Position numbers and translations under genes: made by a program. From NCBI GenBank assembly GCA_018296165.2, contig JACKQL020000077.1:171318-235317 (forward strand): a DNA stretch of 64,000 nt, read 5' to 3'. This document shows positions 33,818-46,261 of this stretch, in pieces. Position 1 is the stretch's first letter, and every line of letters starts with the position of its first letter. This stretch comes from Termitomyces sp. T153. Its lineage: Eukaryota > Basidiomycota > Agaricomycetes > Agaricales > Lyophyllaceae. The notes under the pieces are model-generated. The model was not told the DNA's origin. It was given only the letters and a program-made list of their open reading frames with translations, and did not search any database.

Positions 33818-34419
33818 TTGTAGAGTTCTAGCTACTCACCTGGCAGAGGGAGATCCAAAGAGAACAAGTCTAAGGGTCCCCAATGCCAGTGTTTGGAAAA
33901 TTTACTCTAGAGCTTCTGGAAAAAACACCCAACAACAACCAAATCCAATCTGAAAGTGGAAAGCTATCATAAATGGCCTCAATCTCTGGACTCCCAGCAT
34001 GTGACCACATGCAAATATGACCAAAAGATAGCCCCTAGTTGAAAGTATCTGTGGTCCAAAGATGGGAGGCCTACAATAAGTGGTAGACCAGGCAGGAAAC
34101 AATCCAGGGGTCTGGTGAGAGACCATATGGAGAGGGCAACACTTGTTGGAAGAGTAGATGGATAAAAATGCAGCCTGAGGGCTAGAACTGGGACCAGCAG
34201 ATAGGGAAAGCAAAGGAGAATAAAGGAAAACCATAAGGAGGGAGAACAGGTCCCCTGACATCACCCCCCCTCTAGCATGTGGCATCTTGACATACTGAGT
34301 AGAAGAAGTCATGAATTGCCTGGTCAGCTGTTGAAATGGGGTAGATGCCTTGAATGGCTTTTGAGGCATTGGGATGCCTACAGTAGAAGTCTGGGACCAG
34401 AGTTGGTGCTTCCTTTTAT

Positions 34420-37400
34420 TTCACCTTGAACTGCAACTTCCTTCAGAATATTCTGCTATCCAAGATTTCCTCCACTTCATACTCCTCCTCATCATTGACC
34501 AGAACTGGTGGTGGGGGTGGCTTAGAGCAGCAGCCTGGAATTGGATCCTCCAGGGCTGGAAATAGCTTGATAGCATTGAAGACTGGGTGCAATTGGCATA
34601 GGCCTGCTGGGAGTTTAAGTCAGTATGCCAAAGGCCTCACCTTCTTCTCCACCATGAAAGGGCCAAGATGACAATGTAACAGCTTCTGGGATGGCCTTGT
34701 TGTCTTGATGTCTGAGCTATCCAAGTACACATGGTCTCCAGGCTTGTAAACAGGGGCTAGTGTCCATCAGTAACCATAGTACCATGCTATGTCCTCCTTG
34801 GCCTTCACCAATGCAGCTTGTGCCAAGCATCTCCTTGTCATGGATCTTGTAGTTCCATTCTACTGCATTAAGGCTCTTGGAGTAGAAGGCTACTGGATGC
34901 CACTTGCCATCCTCCTTTGACTGCTGGGAGAGGACTGCTCCCATGGCAGAGTCTGAGCCATCTGCTTCAACACAGAAGGGAGAGTCATCATCTGGAAACA
35001 GGAGGATAGGTTTTGAGGTAACTGCTTGTTTGAGGGCATTGAAGGCAGCTTGCTGTGGGGGCTCCCATTGCCATGCTGCATCCTTGCCTGTGAGGTCAAA
35101 GAGGGGATGTGCATGGTGGGAGAAATCCTGTATGAACCTCTGGTAGAAGTTGACAAGCCCAAGAAAGGCCTATACTTCCTTCTTGTTCCTTGGCTCAGGC
35201 CACTCTGCTACACCTGCCACTTTAATGGGGTCCATCTCTGCCATTCCATGTGAAATGATCAAACCCAGGTACTCCACTTCAGTCTGTTTAAATTCACACT
35301 TCTCAGGTTTTAAATAGAGCTAGTGTTGGTGGAGGCATTCCAAGACAATGCACATGACCCAGCAATGCTCCTCCAACATTTTAGTGTAAATGAGGATATT
35401 GTCAAGATACACACAAACAACATCTTCAGCAATCAGGTCACAAAAGATGTCATTCATCATAGTCTGGAAGGTGGCTGGGCTGTTTGTGAGGCCAAAGAAC
35501 ATCACCAGAGGTTCAAAGAGTCCACTATTGGTTCAGAATGCTGCCTTCCACTCATCTCCTTCCTTAATGTGCACATTGTTGTAGCCCCAACAAACCTCCA
35601 ACTTGGTGAAGTAGCATGCACCTCAAAGGTTGTTGACAAGTTCTTAAATGAGTGACAAAGGATGGCAATTCTTCACTGTCATCACATTCAAAACTCAATA
35701 GTCCTGAACCAGACAAAGAGACCCATCCTTCTTATTAATGAAAAAGACTGGAGAGGCCATTGGGGACTTAGAGAATCATATACATCCAGAGCTAGGATTC
35801 TCCTGTAGGAATGCATCCAGCTCATTCTGCTTATAGGGCACAAGAGGATAGACTTTGCAGCTGGAAAATTTGGCATCTGGTATCAGCTCAATTGCATAAT
35901 CCCACTGCTTACACTCTAGGAATGAGTCAAAGGATGCATTGGAGAATACATCCTGAAAATTGTAGAGGTGATCAGGAACTGTGCTGCAAAAAGGCTTGGG
36001 CTGGGAGTTTGCTGCAAACACCTCAGCCAGATGTTGAGAAGTGGTCTGACTGGCCCAAATCTTAGCCACTGTAGCAGGGGGATAGAGGGTTGTAGCATAG
36101 ATCCTATCACCTACCTCAATGGTTTTGTCTGCTGGTGGATTCTCCTTTGCCTTTCTCTTCCTCTTGAAGTTCACACCCAGCACCTCAGACATCCTTGTAG
36201 GGGGCCTCTCTAGTAGGGAATGTCAAAGGAGGGGGGGGGATTGAGGAGGAAGATGCCCCACATGACAGGCATGTATGGCAGCATGCTCACAAACCTTTGC
36301 TCTATGCTCCTTATGGGCTTTGTCAGCACAAGTTGTGCAATGACAATGGCAGCAACTCATCTTCACCTCACTCTTTGTCCAGTCAAGCTCAGGGTTGTGT
36401 TCACATAGCCAGATAAACTCCAAGATCATGTTTTGTTTCTCCAGACTAGTGATGGCAAAAGTGGCTTGCTCAGAGTAGATTTTGTAATAGAGGACCAGGT
36501 CCACTACCATGCAAATAGAGCCAGCTTCATTGAGCATGCCATCAACATTGTACACACTAATAAGATGGGCTAGGGGGTGAGTGGTAAGACAATGTTATTG
36601 CACATAGCCTTTGTTGAGGAAGAGGCCTGTTGTGCCACTGTCAAGCAGAGCAACCACACTTTGAGTCTGCTTACCTGGAGCTTCAGAGAGTTGGTGGAAG
36701 GGGTGGAAGCAACAATGTCACAACAGGGGAGACAGTGTTGCCATGCAGGAATCTGAAGGCATGAGTTAGGAGGTGTGTCTCCAGCAGAGACTTTAGCTGG
36801 GGAGGGGGTTTGTATGTCTGAGAAGGAGCTTATCATTTTGGGCATAGTATCAAGAGCAGCAACAGATGTGTTTGATTCTACAGACAGCAGAGCAAAAAGA
36901 TTAGCACTAGGCAATGGTGGCATACAGTTCATCCATTGCCCTTTTAAAAATCCTCCTCCAACTCTGCAGAAACCTTGTCCAATACATTGGCCACCTCATT
37001 GGAGTGGGCAGCTATAGGTGCATTGGAAGAGTGGATTCCTGTTGCATCCCTTGCTGCTAGGAGTTGGACAAGCAGCTCCTCTTGCTCTGATGTAGACATG
37101 TAGTGGACTTCTAGCCCTTGAGGACAGTAGCAAACAAAGTGACCTGCCTTTCTGCAGCATTGATACAAAAGGGGGGTAGAGGATTGCTGTTGAGAGGTGT
37201 CAATGTGGAGCAGGGAGTACAAGGGGGCAATATGGGATGGAAAGGGAAAAGTTGCACCTGCTCATGGGGCTGCTACAGCAGGCATGGAGGGGGGAGCTTG
37301 GGGGGTGAACCCACCACATGAGAAAGGAAGTGTCAAGGGTTGCATCCACCACAGCTCACATTGCAGTTCTATCAACTGCCACTGCTCATGTGCCACCTTG

Positions 37401-38265
37401 TACCAGGTATTGATATGCTCATCATCTGGGTGCCCCTCAGCCATACTATCAATATGATCTATGAGAGAGGGGTGGAGTCCATCATGGAAGGTGAGGAAGA
37501 GTTGCAGACCATCTGGATAGCTAGCCTGTTCAACTAAGGCATAAAAAGAGTCAATGTATTTGTCCAGCAACTGCTTCCTTTGACCATACTGGGTTTGGTC
37601 TTGAAGGAAGAGAGCTGCAGTCTTAGTGGGGTCAAGGGGAAAGAACTCAGCTCAGAACTCCTTCTCAAACTCCATCCAGCCAGAAAAACTCTCAACTCCT
37701 CCTGGGCATCAAAAAATGTGCAGTGTGCAGGTTGAGGCTTAGACTGCCTTCATATAGGAGAGAACTCAGGCAATTTTCAAGGCATCAGAGGCAAAGGCTT
37801 CACCACTCAACTGGATATAGGTGATGCAAGACCAGAGGAAATGTTCCCCAACTCTATGGTCCCCATCAAAGATGTCAGGGAGTACAGAGCAAGGAAGACT
37901 GGAGTGGGGTGCTGAAACCTCTGAGCTAGGTGCAGAAGAAAACCTTTCTGCAGCTGCTGGGGGTCCAGGTGGAGGAGTAAGAGTGAGGGGGAGACATTCC
38001 AGGAGGGCCTGGAGGGAGAGGGACACTGCTTCAGTAGTTTGATAGAGCCTAGAGAGTTCAGTGGTATGGGAGGTAAGAGAGGCTTGAGTAAGTTGAACCT
38101 GTGTCTCCAGGGACAGCAAACAACTCCAGGCATCATCCTGGGGGCTTCAAGCATTAGGGAGAGGTGCTGGAGAGGTTGGTTGGGCCATGGGAGGAACACA
38201 GAGGACACTAAGACACTGGTGGGGGAGAGACCTTTTGAGGAACCAAATGGAAACTCAGGCAATCA
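34420..38265 (-). pseudogene. Gag-pol remnant of chromovirus element II, integrase deleted
   Basis: Minus-strand pieces in order: gag (38,119-37,262; LDKYIDSFYALVEQASYPDG); zinc knuckle at about 37,170-37,120 (CCRKAGHFVCYC, one ligand spacing altered); protease-region tail (36,555-36,370; LGFIWLCEHN-like); RT (36,192-35,320) with [14 protein letters not shown] and an active box YLDN instead of YLDD; RNase H (35,162-34,830; SQQSKEDGKWHPVAFYSKSL). At about 34,820 RNase H jumps straight to the post-integrase region (DHVYLDSSDI). The integrase catalytic core is thus lost. A chromodomain start (EEYEVEEILDS) near 34,450 is cut short. Many stops are present and the element is inactive. Confidence 0.85.
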
Positions 38266-38305
38266 AAAAGAGGGCTCCCAGGCTGAATCTAGAGACTTGT
38301 TCTGC

Positions 38306-38832
38306 TGTAAGGGTGACCTCTGGAGACTGTGGCTCAATCACACAACTGACAGAGGGAGACCAAAGTCTATTCAGTATCTACAAGAAGTTGTAGAGTTCTA
38401 GCTACTCACCTGGCAGAGGGAGATCCAAAGAGAACAAGTCTAAGGATCCTTAATGCCAGTGTTCAGAAAATTTACTTTAGATCTTCTGGAGAAAACACCC
38501 AACAACAACCAGATCTAGAGTCCAATCAAAAAGTGGAAATCCATCATAAATGACCTTGGTCTCCAGACTCCCAGCACATGACCACATGCAAATATGACCA
38601 AAGGATAGCCCTTAGTTGAAAGTACCTGTGGTCTTAGAATGGGAGGCCTACAACAAGTGGTAGACCAGGAATGCAGAAGGGTCTGGTGAGAGACCATGTG
38701 GAGGGGGCAATACTTGTTGGAATTACAGACAGAGAACTGGTGCAGCCTGAGGGCTAGAACTGGAACCAGCAGATAGGGAAAGCAAAGAAGAATAAAGGAA
38801 AACCATAAGAAGGGAGAACAGGTTCCCTGACA
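38306..38832 (-). mobile_element. 5' LTR of chromovirus element II
   Basis: 527 bp with tgtaaggg...cctgaca on the plus strand. Sense reading TGTCAGGGAACC...GGTCACCCTTACA. Contains AGACTTGTTCT (38,441-38,431 on the minus strand), which matches the primer-binding site exactly, and the uninterrupted stretch ctacaagaagttgtag (38,373-38,388) that was the target of the nested LTR pair in the sister LTR. Confidence 0.85.
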
Positions 38833-38837
38833 TTTTC

Positions 38838-39369
38838 TATGGTTCCTGCTCTGCAGACCTTCCTCCACACTTCTCCACACTTCCCAGCTGGCCAACAATC
38901 CCTTTTCCATGTTATCTGCCATGTTCCTCCTTCTTAACAACATGGTTTCCCCATGTCAAGCCCTGTCACCCTTATTCCTGGCATTCCTCAGTGATTGGAT
39001 CATTCAGTGATCTTGGTGATCTCAGTCTTCTCATATTTTGGTTGTTTCTTTGTCAGCTTTGGATCCCTGGCTCTGGTTGGCTCTATGATGGCATCACAGT
39101 TCTATTCTGTGCCATTCACTGAGTGTTCTCCATTGTGCCTGACACTGGACCCCATTGCTCACCATTCTACACTATGAACATCCACTTTATCTTCATCCTC
39201 ATCCTCCTATTTAGCTTGGTAAGCATTCCTATTATTAAAAACAGATTCCAGGCCTTCCTGACTGCATTTTCTGTAGTTTTCACTTGTTCTTATATATATG
39301 TGTATTAAAACTTTAATACACCATGTTTGCCCATTGTATCAATGTATCTTTCCAAACCTTTTCCTGGTC
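38838..39369. other. Spacer between element II and LINE fragment
   Basis: T/C-rich CpG-poor sequence without domains. It probably includes LINE 3' flank and unknown repeat. Confidence 0.3.
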
Positions 39370-40250
39370 CTTATACCATTCTCAATCCTGCCAGGTTATC
39401 TATCTCCATTGTTACCATCCTGATTCTTCCATAGTCTCCTAGCTCCCTCTTCAGCAACTTGAACCTAAAGACTTGTCCAACACATTCTCCTTCACAGAAT
39501 GTGGATTTTGCTTTTGGCCTTAGCTGCTTTCTCACCACCTTCTCCTTCTCCATCCCCCTGTACAGCACTGCCACCACCCATATACTTCCTTTGTACCTTG
39601 ATCTATCTGTGTAGAGCCTGATGTCAGCTTTCTCATTGTTTTCCCTCTCCTCCACTTCCTCTAATATTTTGCCAATTACAGAGCACTTCTAATCTGGTGG
39701 GTGCCTTACAATGTCAATGATTTCCATGCTATATGGCAGTTTTGCTCTATGCCCTTAGGATGTAATGTAATGGTATTTTGTGTCTCTTGACAGAAATTGC
39801 TGTCCTGTTGACTAGCTTGCACATTGGGTGTGTGTCTGGTATGATGGTGATCCTTGCAGCTACTGCCATGCATCACTTCTGACTCCTAAGTCTATTGGCA
39901 TGAGTCCTGCATGTGTTTCTAGCAAGTCATTTGGCATTGTCTCTGGAGCTCCCATGATTTACAGTATGCTCATTCTCTATACCCTGCCCAACTTTCCCTT
40001 GAAGCTCCTTGCTCCTGCTATCACCTTCTCATCAATATCCACATCCCAGAGCACACCAAACCTCTGCTGCATGGAGCATATTCAGGGTCATAACAGTTTT
40101 GTATAGCTTTCTTGCCATGGTTTCTCTGATGTCCCCATGGACTTTTACCAGTTTGCAAGTTAGTCTGTCACTACCATCTCCTTCCCATGTACATGCTTGG
40201 CATGCTCTCTGAAATAGAGCTCCTGGTTCAGGATGACACTTAGGAACTTG
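39370..40250 (-). pseudogene. LINE fragment (RT tail and RNase H)
   Basis: From about 40,255 the minus strand reads STGAHKFLSVILNQELYFR, then HAKHVHGK, the post-RT block of mushroom LINEs. 39,655-39,371 encodes RNase H (DIRLYTDRSRYKGSIWVVAV; the metal-binding Asp is in YTD; FCEGECVGQVFRFKLLKREL). It is joined directly to gypsy integrase sequence at about 40,255, so one element truncated the other. Frames are interrupted. Confidence 0.75.
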
Positions 40251-40254
40251 TGTG

Positions 40255-43200
40255 CTCCTGTGCTTTCTTCATTTTTTCCAAACCCACTCACCAAGTTATT
40301 CTCTGAGGGTTGTGCTTGAGGATCAAAACCTATGCAAGGTTGTTCAGTGTCCAGGAAGGATGGAATCACCTGCATGGAAGTGTAAATGTGGTTGTATTGT
40401 ACTGGAATTTAGCATCCAGCAAGAGTTCATCCCAGTTGTCCTGCCTCCCATTACAAAACAGGCAATGGTACTGCTCCAGCTCCTAGTTAACATGCTTGGT
40501 CTGTCCATCTAATAGAGGATGATAGGCTGTAGTTGTATGGAACTTCACCCCAAGCAAGCAGTACAGTTCTTGATTGAACTCTACTACAAATTGATGGCCT
40601 CAGTCAGAAATGTATCTATCAGACAGACTTTGAAGCTTCCAAATGTTCTTGCAGTACAGGCTGGCTGCTCTCAGGGCAGAGTAGACAGTGTGAGTAGGAA
40701 TGAAGTGGGCCTGCTTACCACAGAGGCCCACTGCTACTATGATTGCATTGTATCCATGAGCATCTGGGAGTTCAACAATGAAATCCATGGATGCAATGCT
40801 CTAGCAGGCAGCCAGAGAAGGAAGGGTATGGAGCTGATCCATGGATGGCTGCTGACAAGGCTTAGTGCAGAGGCAGAGGTCACATGTGTTGGTATAGGTG
40901 CCAATATACTGGGACATCTGGGGCAACAAATAGCTTGAGGATACCAGCTCTAACTGCCTACCAAAATGCTTGGAAACACAAGAGTCAAAGTGCTGCTCTA
41001 CAATGTGTTGACAGAGTTCTGGAATGCTGGGCATGTAAATGCATCCTTAGAAGGTCATAAGTCCACTCTGGAGGTTCCTACTCATCTGCATACACTGATT
41101 CGACTCCACTAGCTTGACAGTCTTGAAGGGCCTGAGCAGTTTGAGCAACTGCATCCTCCTGCACACCCTCACAATTCTCTCATTGAATCTTCTTAAGGAT
41201 GTTTGCCTCATCCCCTCAAACAGCAATCCCTTCTAGAACATGAATGGCAGAGAGGTCTCAAGGTAGTTGTTATTGCCTGCCCCAGTACCATGGTCAGATC
41301 TTTGAAACAATGTGTCTAATTTGCCCATGCTCTATCCAGGTTTGTGGTGCAGCAAGAAGTCAAAATTGGCCAGATATAGGAACAATCAAGCTTGGCATAA
41401 AGTACTTAATGTTCTTGCAATTAGTCCAGACTGCCAACTTGTGCTGTGTGCCCTCAAGAAAATGCTGCTATTCTTCAAAGGACCAAGTAATGGCAAGCAT
41501 CTCCTTGTCATGGATCTCATAGTTCCATTCTACTGCAATGAGGCTTACTGAGTAGAAGGCCACAGGATATCCTCCTTTGACAGCTGATAAAGGACCACTT
41601 CCATAGAAAATTCAAAGCTATCAGCTTCAACACAGAAGAGACAGTTGTTGTTGGGGAAGGAGAGGATGGGTTTGAAGGTAACAACTTGCTTCAGGACATC
41701 AAATGTGGCTTGCTGTAAGGACTCCCATCGCCATACTGTGTCTTCTTCTGTAAGGTCAAAGAGCAGATGAGTGTAGTGAGAGAAGTCCTGAATGAACTTC
41801 TGGTAGAAGGCTAACAACACCCAAGAAAGCCTAGACTTCTCTCTTGTTCCTTGATTCAGGCCAATCCACTATACCTGCCACCTTAATCATATCCATCCTC
41901 AGCCATTCCATGTAAGATGATGAGGCCTAGGTACTCAACTTTGGTCTGCTCAAACTCACACTTCTCAGGCTGGAGGTAGAGCTAGATTCCAAGACATTGT
42001 GTGTGATCCAACAATGCTCTTCTAGGGTCTTGGTGTAGATAAAGATATTGTCAAGATAGATGCAAACAATTCTTTCTACAATCAAATCATGGAAGATGTT
42101 GTTCATCATTGTTTGGAAGGTAGCAGGACTGTTAGCAGGACCAAAGAACATTACCAGAGGTTTTAAGAGTCTGCAATTGGTTCTGGATTCTGCCTTCCAC
42201 TTGTCTCACTCCTTTATGTGCACATTGTTGTATCCCCAACAGACATCCAAATTGGTAAAATAGCATGCACCTCAAAGGTTGTTGATGAGCTCAGAGATGA
42301 GTGGCAAGGGATAGTAATTCTTCACTGTTATTATATTCAAGACTCAATAGTTGGAAGAGAAGCAGAGCATCATAACATAGATCTTATCATCAACCTTAAT
42401 GGTCTCATTTGGAGACTCTGAGTCCACAATGACAGTAAATTCCCCTTTACATCTGTCTTCCTCCTAGGGCTCCCATCCAACACCTTGAACATCCTTATAG
42501 AGGGCCTCCCTGTGAGGGAATGCCAAAGGGGAGGATCTAAAAGGTCAAGATCAGCATAAAGAAGATGCCCTACACAGCAAGTGTGCACAGCAGCATGCTC
42601 ATAGACCTTTGCTCTATACTCCTCATGGGCTTTACCAGCAGAGGTCATGCAACAGTAGGAGCAGCAAATTATTATCACCTCCTTTGTCCAGTCAATCCCA
42701 GAGTTGTGTTCACATAGCCAGGTAAGCCCCAAGACCATATCTCACCTCCCCAGACTGGCCATGGCAAATGTGGCACTTCAGAGTGATTCTCATAGTAAAG
42801 ATTCAGATCAATCACAGAACATTGAGCATGCCATCAACATTGTGGACAGAGATTGAACAAGAAATGGATTGGATGAGAGGAGGCAGTGTTGTGGCACATA
42901 TGCAATCTTGCATCCAGGAAAAGGCCTGTTGCTCTGTTATCAAGCAAGGCAACAACACTTCAGGTCTATTGTGTGTCTGTTGTCTCAATTCCCACCTGTA
43001 GCTTCATTGAGTTGACAGATAATGTAACAATGGGGGAGACATTTTCAAGCAGAAATCTGGGTGTGCAGACAAGGTGTGTTCCCAATTGAGACTTTAACTG
43101 GGAAGGAGGGAGTTTGTACATCAGAGCAGAAACTCATTAGTCCAGTCATATTATCAAGAGCAGTAACTGATATCTTCATTTCTACAGACAAGGGAGCAAA

Positions 43201-43510
43201 ACAATTAGCACTAGGCAATGGAGGTGTACAGGTCATCAGTTGCTTCCTTAAAAATCCTCTACCAACTTGACAGGGTGCAGCCTCCAATTCTTGGCTATCC
43301 TCAATAACAGGTGCAGTGATAGATGTGTCCAGGGAGGGGGCCCCAGCTGCATCCTGGGTGGCTAGGAGTTGTATGAGTTGCTCCTCCTATTTGGAAGAAA
43401 AGAGGTAGTGTATATCTAGACCTGGACAAGTGAGGTGGCCTGCCTTCCCACAATGCTGACATAGTAGGAGTAGTAGATCAGCATTGGCAAGACATGTTGA
43501 TATCTATTGG
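40255..43510 (-). pseudogene. Chromovirus gag-pol fragment III
   Basis: A third, older copy of the same gypsy lineage on the minus strand. It has a gag C-terminus with a decayed zinc knuckle near 43,450 (CQHCGKAGH), protease-to-RT linker (42,738-42,370), RT near 42,260-41,930 with [14 protein letters not shown] and YLDN, RNase H region (41,820-41,545), integrase zinc finger region (41,034-40,801) and integrase core start (DFIVELPDAHGYNAIIV, 40,788-40,600). It ends in IGFDPQAQPSENN, where LINE sequence takes over. No LTRs are seen at either end. Multiple stops and frameshifts. Confidence 0.82.
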
Positions 43511-44099
43511 CACTCTCTGGGGTAGGGGCCCTGCATTTACTGGCAGAAGAGTGTGGAACAGAGTAACATAGAATGGAGAATATAAGGAGACTGGTCTCTG
43601 GACTGGTTCTAGCCTAGCTAGGCCTAGCCTCTGGGGCTCAGCACTCTCTCAAGCTGTCCCCAGGGCTACCAGGCCCTCTCTTACTCCCCTTCTATCTTCA
43701 CATCATCACCTGATAGGTCAGCTGGTCTGCAGCCCCCAGGACCCACTCTATGTGTCATACTTAGTTACATACTTTGTCTTGGCATTACTCAGCACTTATT
43801 ATTGTTGCTTACAATACTCTTATGAATCAATAGCTTGTAGTCATTGGGTAGTAGTCATAGTACTAGCCAATGTAGTATATAGAAAGGACTGGCTCAAATT
43901 GAACATGTTGTTGAAATACATGCAATGCAAACTCAGGAATTAAGGTGTAATAGATGCCTACAGAGGCCTTACAAAGTGTGAACTATGAGCTGTGCAACCC
44001 ATAACAGAAATTTTACATCAACAGTATCATGAGATAAATGAGCACATAATTTAAATGTGTGCAATTCAAGCACAGGAACTAAGGTGTAGTAAACACTTC
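43511..44099. other. Repeat-derived spacer
   Basis: No gene. 43,750-43,900 resembles 45,820-45,930 (cattactcag, then caatgtagtatata), suggesting remnants of the same LTR family around the gypsy fragment that follows. Confidence 0.35.
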
Positions 44100-44760
44100 T
44101 AGGAGCAATGCATAAAGCATGATATATAAACCCAACAAATTGAACAAGTGGAGCTTATTCCTTGTATCTGAACTTGCTCATAAGCATCCATCAAATTGAT
44201 CTTTGAGCAGAATTTTGCTTAGCCACATCCTCATGAATAGTTTCTTGATCATGTCAGGGTGTTAGGTCCTTTTCTATATTGTTGTTGCACATCCAGAGCA
44301 GTTTGCAATGTCCCATCTTTCTTGAGATACATAATAGTTGTGCAGTTTGCACCCCTGTTTGAGCTTTTCACCAGTACACATTTAAGTAACAATTTGTCTT
44401 ATAATTTACATCTTGCTATATCTGCATAGTCCTCATGCTATTGCTGGAATAGCCACAGGATATCTAATTCCATCAGCTTATTAAGCTTACTCTTACCTTT
44501 CTCAGACTTGAGCTTAACTTCTTTGGGTCACTTGTGCAAGGCATGCAATGCTGGGTCATACTTTTCTTGTAATGCATGCATTCACACATCACTATCATCT
44601 ATTGCATTCAGATGCATGGGTATAACTCTGCCTCTATGCAATAATACTATTGATTCTTCCCAGTGAATCTCCAATGGTTTGAATATCTCATCCCAAGTTG
44701 CCAGATGGTACACTTTGTGGTTACACTCATAGCCATTTTACTACAATTGGATCTTTTGGT
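44100..44760 (-). pseudogene. Gypsy RT fragment of a second lineage
   Basis: Heavily decayed, but legible on the minus strand across frames. YHLATWDEIFKPLEIHWEES and RVIPMHLNAIDDSDV are near 44,720-44,590, HALQEKYDPALHAL near 44,560, and the RT fingers/palm start (MYLKKDGTLQTALD, then INLMDAYEQVQI) near 44,330-44,190. The last blocks correspond to the KIDLTDAYEQ region that precedes the RT catalytic box in a family of mushroom gypsy elements different from the chromovirus copies nearby. Assignment rests on these short blocks only. Confidence 0.55.
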
Positions 44761-46261
44761 CATACTTTCTTCCCACACTAAATCCATTGACCATCTGCCA
44801 TTATCATTCCATCCTAATTTCTGAACCCTTCTATTCTCAGCAATGCATGCTGGATTTCTGGCTGAGGTCTCTGTGACTCTAAACCCCCCCCCATACCTAG
44901 AATGGTATCTTCAGTAAGCCCAGGCCCCCCCACAGAGCCAAGGATTGAATTAGCCAGGCAGTAACCTAGCTGATACCAACTGACAGATTACATGATAATG
45001 TTGGCAATCAAACCTCCAAAGCTTGTATTGACACCTATTTTTCCATCTCACCTATACTATGACACACTTGGTCAGCATACCTTTCAGTCCTCCCAAATCC
45101 ATGACACCAGGGAACCCTTCCTTTTTCTGTCCAGACACAAGTATGGTTGTCACATTGTGTCATCAAATCACATGCTGATTGGTCACTTGCCTTTGGGTTG
45201 CACAACAAAGCCTCCCTAGTTGAGCATGTGAGGGTGGTGGCTGCTCAGCAGCATTGAATAAGCCAGGTGTAGTGTTTAAATTGTTTTCCACCAAAGGTCA
45301 CATTATACATGGCAATTGAACTAACAACCTCATAGTCCTACTTGGCAATGCTTAGGCTATCCCTAAGGACATAATGGTGCCAGCTGAGCCATCATGCTCC
45401 TGGGCATATCTGGGATTTACTCAAAGTATCTTTTTCTCTTGAAAACAGTTTCCAGCACCAGCACTGTATGGTGAGGATACTATATAGATATGTATCTCCT
45501 TGCCTTCCCAAAAAGAAGGTTTTTGATACTTAAGATTTTGCCAGTCTTGGCACTTACTAATCATACTTCATAAGGATGCTAGTTCCTAATGTTGTCTACC
45601 TTACTTTGATAACATATTATGATAGAAAAATTACAATACTTTTCAAAAGTTTCTCATTTAATAATTGGGATTTGTAAGGGGACAGCCCCTCTAGGACTGT
45701 TTGACTCCATTCTGGGCTTAGTCCAAGGATGATCCACCATTCTAGCTCATCTGACATGCCACCTGTCATACCCTGCACCCTTCTGTCTCCATTATTTTCC
45801 TTCCATGAATCACATGCTCAGACATTACTCAGTATAGATCAATTGTTAGCCATGCTCTGATACATACTACTGACAGATGAAGTAGTTATATTAGTCATCA
45901 TTTCTAGCAATGTAGTATATAAGATGGTCTGCAGGATAGAATATCCTCAGACCAAACAATAGCAGTGTTCACCAGGTCTATTCATTGATCCAACTGTAAG
46001 ACCCTCCAGCATTGTCCCCACACTCAACTTGCTTTGCTTGCTTGCTGCCCAACTCTTGGATACCCCTATGCCCCCTTGACTCTCACTACTCACCTTTGTT
46101 GCCTTGGATTTACCCATGGAGTGATTGTTCCCTTACAAGAAGAGTGGAGCAGATGACCTTGTTGACAGGTCAACAAGGTCACATGGCCTTCTGATGTCAG
46201 GTGACCAGAGCACATCCTGTTGACAAGGTCACATGACCTTTCTGTTGTATTGTACACTTTT
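44761..46261. other. Repeat-derived region, possible LTR at about 45.67-46.25 kb
   Basis: No gene recognised. From 45,667 (tgtaaggggacagcccc) to about 46,256 (gtattgtaca) the sequence has LTR-like ends and a tatataaga motif at 45,917. No matching partner was identified beyond partial similarity to 43.75-43.95 kb. A short direct duplication (aaggtcacatgacctt) occurs at 46,170-46,240. Confidence 0.35.

Larger units (their letters stand above)
31403..38832 (-). mobile_element. Chromovirus (Ty3/gypsy) element II with nested LTR pair
   Basis: Bounded by LTRs at 38,306-38,832 (5', 527 bp) and 31,403-34,260 (3', split by a nested insertion). Both show TG...CA ends and a perfect 5-bp target duplication ttttc at 31,398-31,402 and 38,833-38,837. 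The purine tract at 34,261-34,272 (minus strand gagggggggtga) abuts the 3' LTR. The primer-binding site is at 38,293-38,303, two bases inside the 5' LTR. The interior is only 4.0 kb because the RNase H-to-integrase part is deleted. The intact boundaries show that it moved as a unit. Confidence 0.88.
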
